DNA of 64,000 nt, from the NCBI GenBank assembly GCA_000727475.1, contig KL647288.1:9984055-10048054 (forward strand), written 5' to 3'. The first letter of the stretch is position 1. Each line of letters begins with the position of its first letter. This stretch comes from Sarcocystis neurona. Lineage: Eukaryota; Apicomplexa; Conoidasida; Eucoccidiorida; Sarcocystidae. Shown here one piece after another: positions 60,897-64,000 of the stretch. Position numbers and translations under genes: made by a program. Under the pieces are notes generated by a model. That model did no database searches and was not told the DNA's origin. It was given only the letters and a program-made list of their open reading frames with translations.

Positions 60897-62663
60897 TGAT
60901 CTGTCGCACGCTTCCGGCAGTGACTGCCTGGTGCGCAGCAGGACGGCCGGATAGCTCGCCACCCTCGCCGGCTTCGCCCCTGCTTTTTTGTGTTACATCA
61001 GAGACGCTCTCGTAACTCACAACGAGACGCTAAAAAAGTCTGCAGTGTCTCAACTTGGCAAAAAGTTAGAACCAGTGTCCCACGCACCTGCAATTCTCTC
61101 TGCAGCGTGCGATTTTTGCTGCCCGGTATACCCTTCACGTCGTTCTCTCCAGCACACCTGTCTCTCTGCGTCCCTGTGTCTGTTTCCTGGCTGCGGATGC
61201 TCCTGTATATGTACACGTCTGTATTGTGGACTTGCGCCTGCCCTTATACGCGTATATCCGTACGTACTGTTCCCACGTACCTGCGTCTTTACACGTATCT
61301 ATGTATCTATGTATACTTGGTTTTCTTTATGCAGACGTCCTGCTGGTCTTTCCCGCCTGCTTCTTCTTCCTATGTGGAAGAAGGTCGTTGTCCATCTCTC
61401 TCTCTTCTCCGTCCTCTCCCGTCAGAGCCTGTCGCTCTCCTTGCGACTCGGATGCACATATCTTCCTTTTTGTTTTGTAGACTCGTAAGTGCCTGCCAGA
61501 TGTGCGTAGATTTGCGTCGCCCCCCCACTTCCACCTCTTTCGGTGTCGCGCGCTCTGCACGTGTACGCCTGTAGCCATACGAGTATATCTGTCTCTCTCC
61601 ACGCGTGTAGGTTTCTCTTCTTCAATTGTCTCTCTCTGTCTGTCGCTTTCCGACGTTCTCCTCTCTTTTCTTGTCCTCCTCTTCCTTTCGCATCTTCTCG
61701 CCTTCTCCCCTCCCTTCTGTGTCCTCCTCTGTCTTTGTCCTCTTCGTTTTTCCTTCTCGCTCCTTTTCCTCGTTGGCTGTCGAAGCAAATGAGAGGCGAG
61801 CCAGTGCGGCGTGCATTTTCGCTGCTGCTGGAGTCCCCCGTCCCAGATGGCAGAGTGTAGAGGCTTGGGGTCTCTGCGACCGGGGGCTGCGTCGGATTGC
61901 GCGCAGACAGAGAGACGGCCGTAAACGGACGAGACGTACGGTCCTGCAGTGCTGTGTGGTGCTGTTTGGCCCGCAGACGGAGTTGTTGGAGACACGGAGA
62001 CGACTGCAGAGCGCACGCTGTGTGCACGCGCGCGAGACGCTGCTGCTGCAGCAGCATCTGCAGCAATGCAGACACTCAGAACTCTCCCTTCGAGACCGGG
62101 TGTGTCTTTGTCTCTCTGCGGGGGCGCGAACTGCTGCTTCTCCTGCGGCCGCGCTGCATTTATGTAGGATGGACTGTCAATCCGCCATTACGTAGTAGTC
62201 TTAAGACACCGAATAGCGAGTCTGGAGACCGGGTCGTGTGGTAGTGTGTCTCCCCTACCCCCGTGACCAGAGAGGGGACGTCCGCTGCCGAAGGAGTTTT
62301 GCTTGGTGTGTGTAGTCACCCCGTGCCTCGCTGCTGCGAGTTTCTCTAACAGCAGCAGAGAAGCTGCGTTCTTCACCGCGCTTTTAGCCTCCCCTGTGGT
62401 CCTCGCTGTCGCGTGGGGGGCATGCAAGTGTAAACGAGGGGCCATCGTTACTTACACGAGTATACACACTCATGCATATATTGAGACATTTATATCTACA
62501 TGCAAGCACACGCTCGCATGCAGCTGTGTAGCCAGGTGACAGCTGTAGATTGGGAAATGAGCGTCCTACATGGACGTTGTTCAATTTCTCAAAATAAAAA
62601 AGCTGCGTAAACCTCTGCGTCCGATCTTCTCCATATCTCTATCTCCTTTCCTCTCTCTCATCT

Positions 62664-62725
62664 TGTATACACACACATATGTGTATATTTTATTCAGCTG
62701 CACACGTATATATATATATACGTGT
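62664..62725. repeat. (TA)n and (CA)n microsatellite
   Basis: Short CA and TA runs just before the acceptor of the exon at 62760. Confidence 0.8.
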
Positions 62726-62759
62726 TTACAAGAAGTAGGTTCAAGGACGTTTTCTTTAG

Positions 62760-63017
62760 CAGCGAACTGCTATTGGTAGCGACCCTTCCGGCCTCGGTTT
62801 TTACGTAACGGTGGTAGCTTTTCAACTTTACTGCTATCAGGAAGGCGCACTTCAGATAAAGACAGACGGACTCTACACACAAAGTCCGAGTATTTCTAGA
62901 TTGTCCTCGGGAGTTCGCGAAACGGTCTGCCTGTCCGTACGTGACGGATACGACGTATATCTGGCAGTACACCAGAACGCTTCGCTGCCTTACATTTTCC
63001 AGCCCCGTCTCTGGTGA
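62760..63017 (+). CDS. Probable terminal exon of an unrecognised gene
   Basis: A strong acceptor, TTTTCTTTAG|CAG at 62759, opens a plus frame of 85 codons ending at TGA 63017. It reads RTAIGSDPSGLGFYVTVVAF, then LQIKTDGLYTQSPSISRL, RDGYDVYLAVHQN and finally IFQPRLW. Composition is balanced and alternates hydrophobic and polar residues, which suggests beta strands, as in a C-terminal beta-sandwich domain. No repeat codons are present. I do not recognise the family. Upstream exons are not identified; a hydrophobic piece near 62.33-62.44 kb has a good acceptor (GTGTGTAG|TC) but does not phase with this exon. The minus strand is also open across this stretch, which lowers the confidence. Confidence 0.45.
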   Translation, partial: QRTAIGSDPSGLGFYVTVVAFQLYCYQEGALQIKTDGLYTQSPSISRLSSGVRETVCLSVRDGYDVYLAVHQNASLPYIFQPRLW

Positions 63018-64000
63018 ATGTTTATGAAGAGAATATTTCTCAGCTCCTACGTCTTTGTTTGAGACGTGCTGGACATCCCCGGGTGGTTCCTCTTTGGATG
63101 TGTTGTCCACCACTTCACCGTGCTACGATCCAAAGACAGCAAGTCAGTCCCAGGTAGCCAGGAGACGAGACAGGCACAACAAATCTGCAAGTAGGGAACC
63201 CATCTTCCTGTCCGGGCAGAAATAAGCGGCCACGAGGGATTCGTTAGCGGACAGCTACTGAAAAACTCCCAAATACACACACACACACAGACTTACACAG
63301 ATGCAGGTGCGTGGGGCTCCGGAGGGGGGGCTGTCTTGTGCCCGCGCCAGGACAGCCCATGAAGCTCGCATGCACCGGCAGAGCAGCACTTTCTCTGCAT
63401 CGTCGACTTCCTCTCCACTCGACCAGCAAATGTTCTGTCCGTGTATGTGCACACTTGTCTATATTGAGTTACATATATATATATATATATGGATGTGGAT
63501 AGTCTGTCCTTACGTACATATACGTCTATATGCATATATACGTATATTGAGATCTATATGTGTGTGTAGGTGTATCTATATGTGTATATATGGATGTGGA
63601 GAGTTTGCACCTATCTGCACAGACTGACATATATGTATTTCTTCATACATGGCTATTTACGCATACGTCTGCGTGTATGTACATACACTTGTACATGCAT
63701 ATATATGTATAATGAGATACATATATATATATATATATATATATCTGTATGGGTATATATCGATACGGAGAGTCTGTCTCTATTTTCGTAGACATACGTA
63801 TCTATTTCTTCATACCTGGCCATTTACGCATACGTCTATATGTATGTGTATACGTGTATGTATAGTTATATGTGTGGATACGCGCGTGCTGAGGATACAC
63901 ATCAGCGTGCGTGTCTCTAAGTCTCCTTACGAAAGACAGAGAGAGAAGAAAGACAGAGGGACAGAGAGAGAGAAAGAGAAACATACGTATACATATATAT
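63018..64000. other. Noncoding tail of the window, microsatellite-rich
   Basis: Unique sequence to about 63.45 kb (probably a 3' UTR and spacer), then TA/TATG runs at 63470-63492, 63520-63600 and 63690-63745 and a GA-rich end (63930-63985). No gene seen. Confidence 0.6.

Larger units (their letters stand above)
58537..62759. other. Largely unassigned segment with possible further plus-strand exons
   Basis: A phase-0 candidate exon, 61967-62095 (acceptor GCCCGCAG|ACG, ending CGAGACCGG|GTGTGT), gives LLETRRRLQSARCVHARETL and LLLQQHLQQCRHSEL, a coiled-coil style. It could continue the CCDC61-like gene. Another, after CTACCCAG at about 58939, reads to a stop near 59030. Microsatellites lie at 58855-58905, 59085-59300 and 59510-59540. 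A CT-rich stretch (61.6-61.8 kb) gives Ser/Leu or Glu/Arg strings and is probably intronic. A GCATGC cluster lies at 59.7-60.9 kb. Confidence 0.4.

Noticed and set aside
61600..61830. Glu/Arg/Lys-rich minus-strand ORF and Ser/Leu-rich plus-strand ORF
   Set aside because: Both come from one CT-rich simple stretch that resembles an extended polypyrimidine tract.

Overview
This is nuclear DNA of a coccidian (apicomplexan) parasite, most likely an Eimeria species. Four things point there: (1) a histone deacetylase that reads as the apicomplexan class I HDAC; (2) long (CAG)n/(GCA)n tracts in exons, introns and spacers that give runs of Ala, Gln, Ser, Leu and Cys; (3) blocks of TATATG/TGTATA microsatellite; (4) segments of plain, repeat-poor DNA beside segments packed with repeats, as described for Eimeria chromosomes. 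There is no bacterial-style operon, IS element, CRISPR array, rRNA or convincing tRNA. All genes are eukaryotic and split by introns, so coordinates are gene spans with exons given in the text.

Layout. 17-6134 (-): a PRCC-family gene, one large exon plus two tiny 3' exons; the spliced model is 652 aa and keeps frame throughout. 6.5-15.5 kb: plain DNA with no gene I can support, holding microsatellites and one 99-bp tandem duplication. 15549-19769 (+): complete class I histone deacetylase (3 exons, 476 aa) with the apicomplexan Ala-Thr insertion at 98-99. 19.8-24.9 kb: plain, apparently gene-free. 24.95-36.2 kb (-): two ORFs of about 1,850 codons in the same frame, best joined by one 498-nt intron into a very large helical-repeat protein resembling the heptatricopeptide/FASTK-like organelle RNA-binding class; further 5' exons probably lie up to about 38.2 kb. 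38.4-52.5 kb: repeat-dominated, with a probable small plus-strand gene (40340-41453), a probable minus-strand gene (44.3-47.2 kb) and a weaker plus-strand candidate near 48.4-49.3 kb. 52571-58536 (+): a CCDC61/VFL3 (SAS-6-like head domain) basal-body gene, split by a 3.4-kb intron that contains the 511-nt assembly gap. 58.5-62.7 kb: mostly unassigned, with a cluster of GCATGC palindromes and some candidate exons. 62760-63017 (+): a probable terminal coding exon of an unrecognised gene. The end of the window is microsatellite.

The genes do not form one pathway. HDAC acts in chromatin repression, PRCC in the nucleus (splicing or mitotic regulation in other eukaryotes), CCDC61/VFL3 in basal-body organisation (in coccidia, flagella occur only on microgametes), and the giant helical-repeat protein probably in organelle RNA metabolism. 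A caution for the whole 25-58 kb region: CAG/CTG repeats contain no stop codon in any of the six frames, so long ORFs on both strands are expected by chance. I accepted only frames with a balanced residue composition, splice signals or family motifs.
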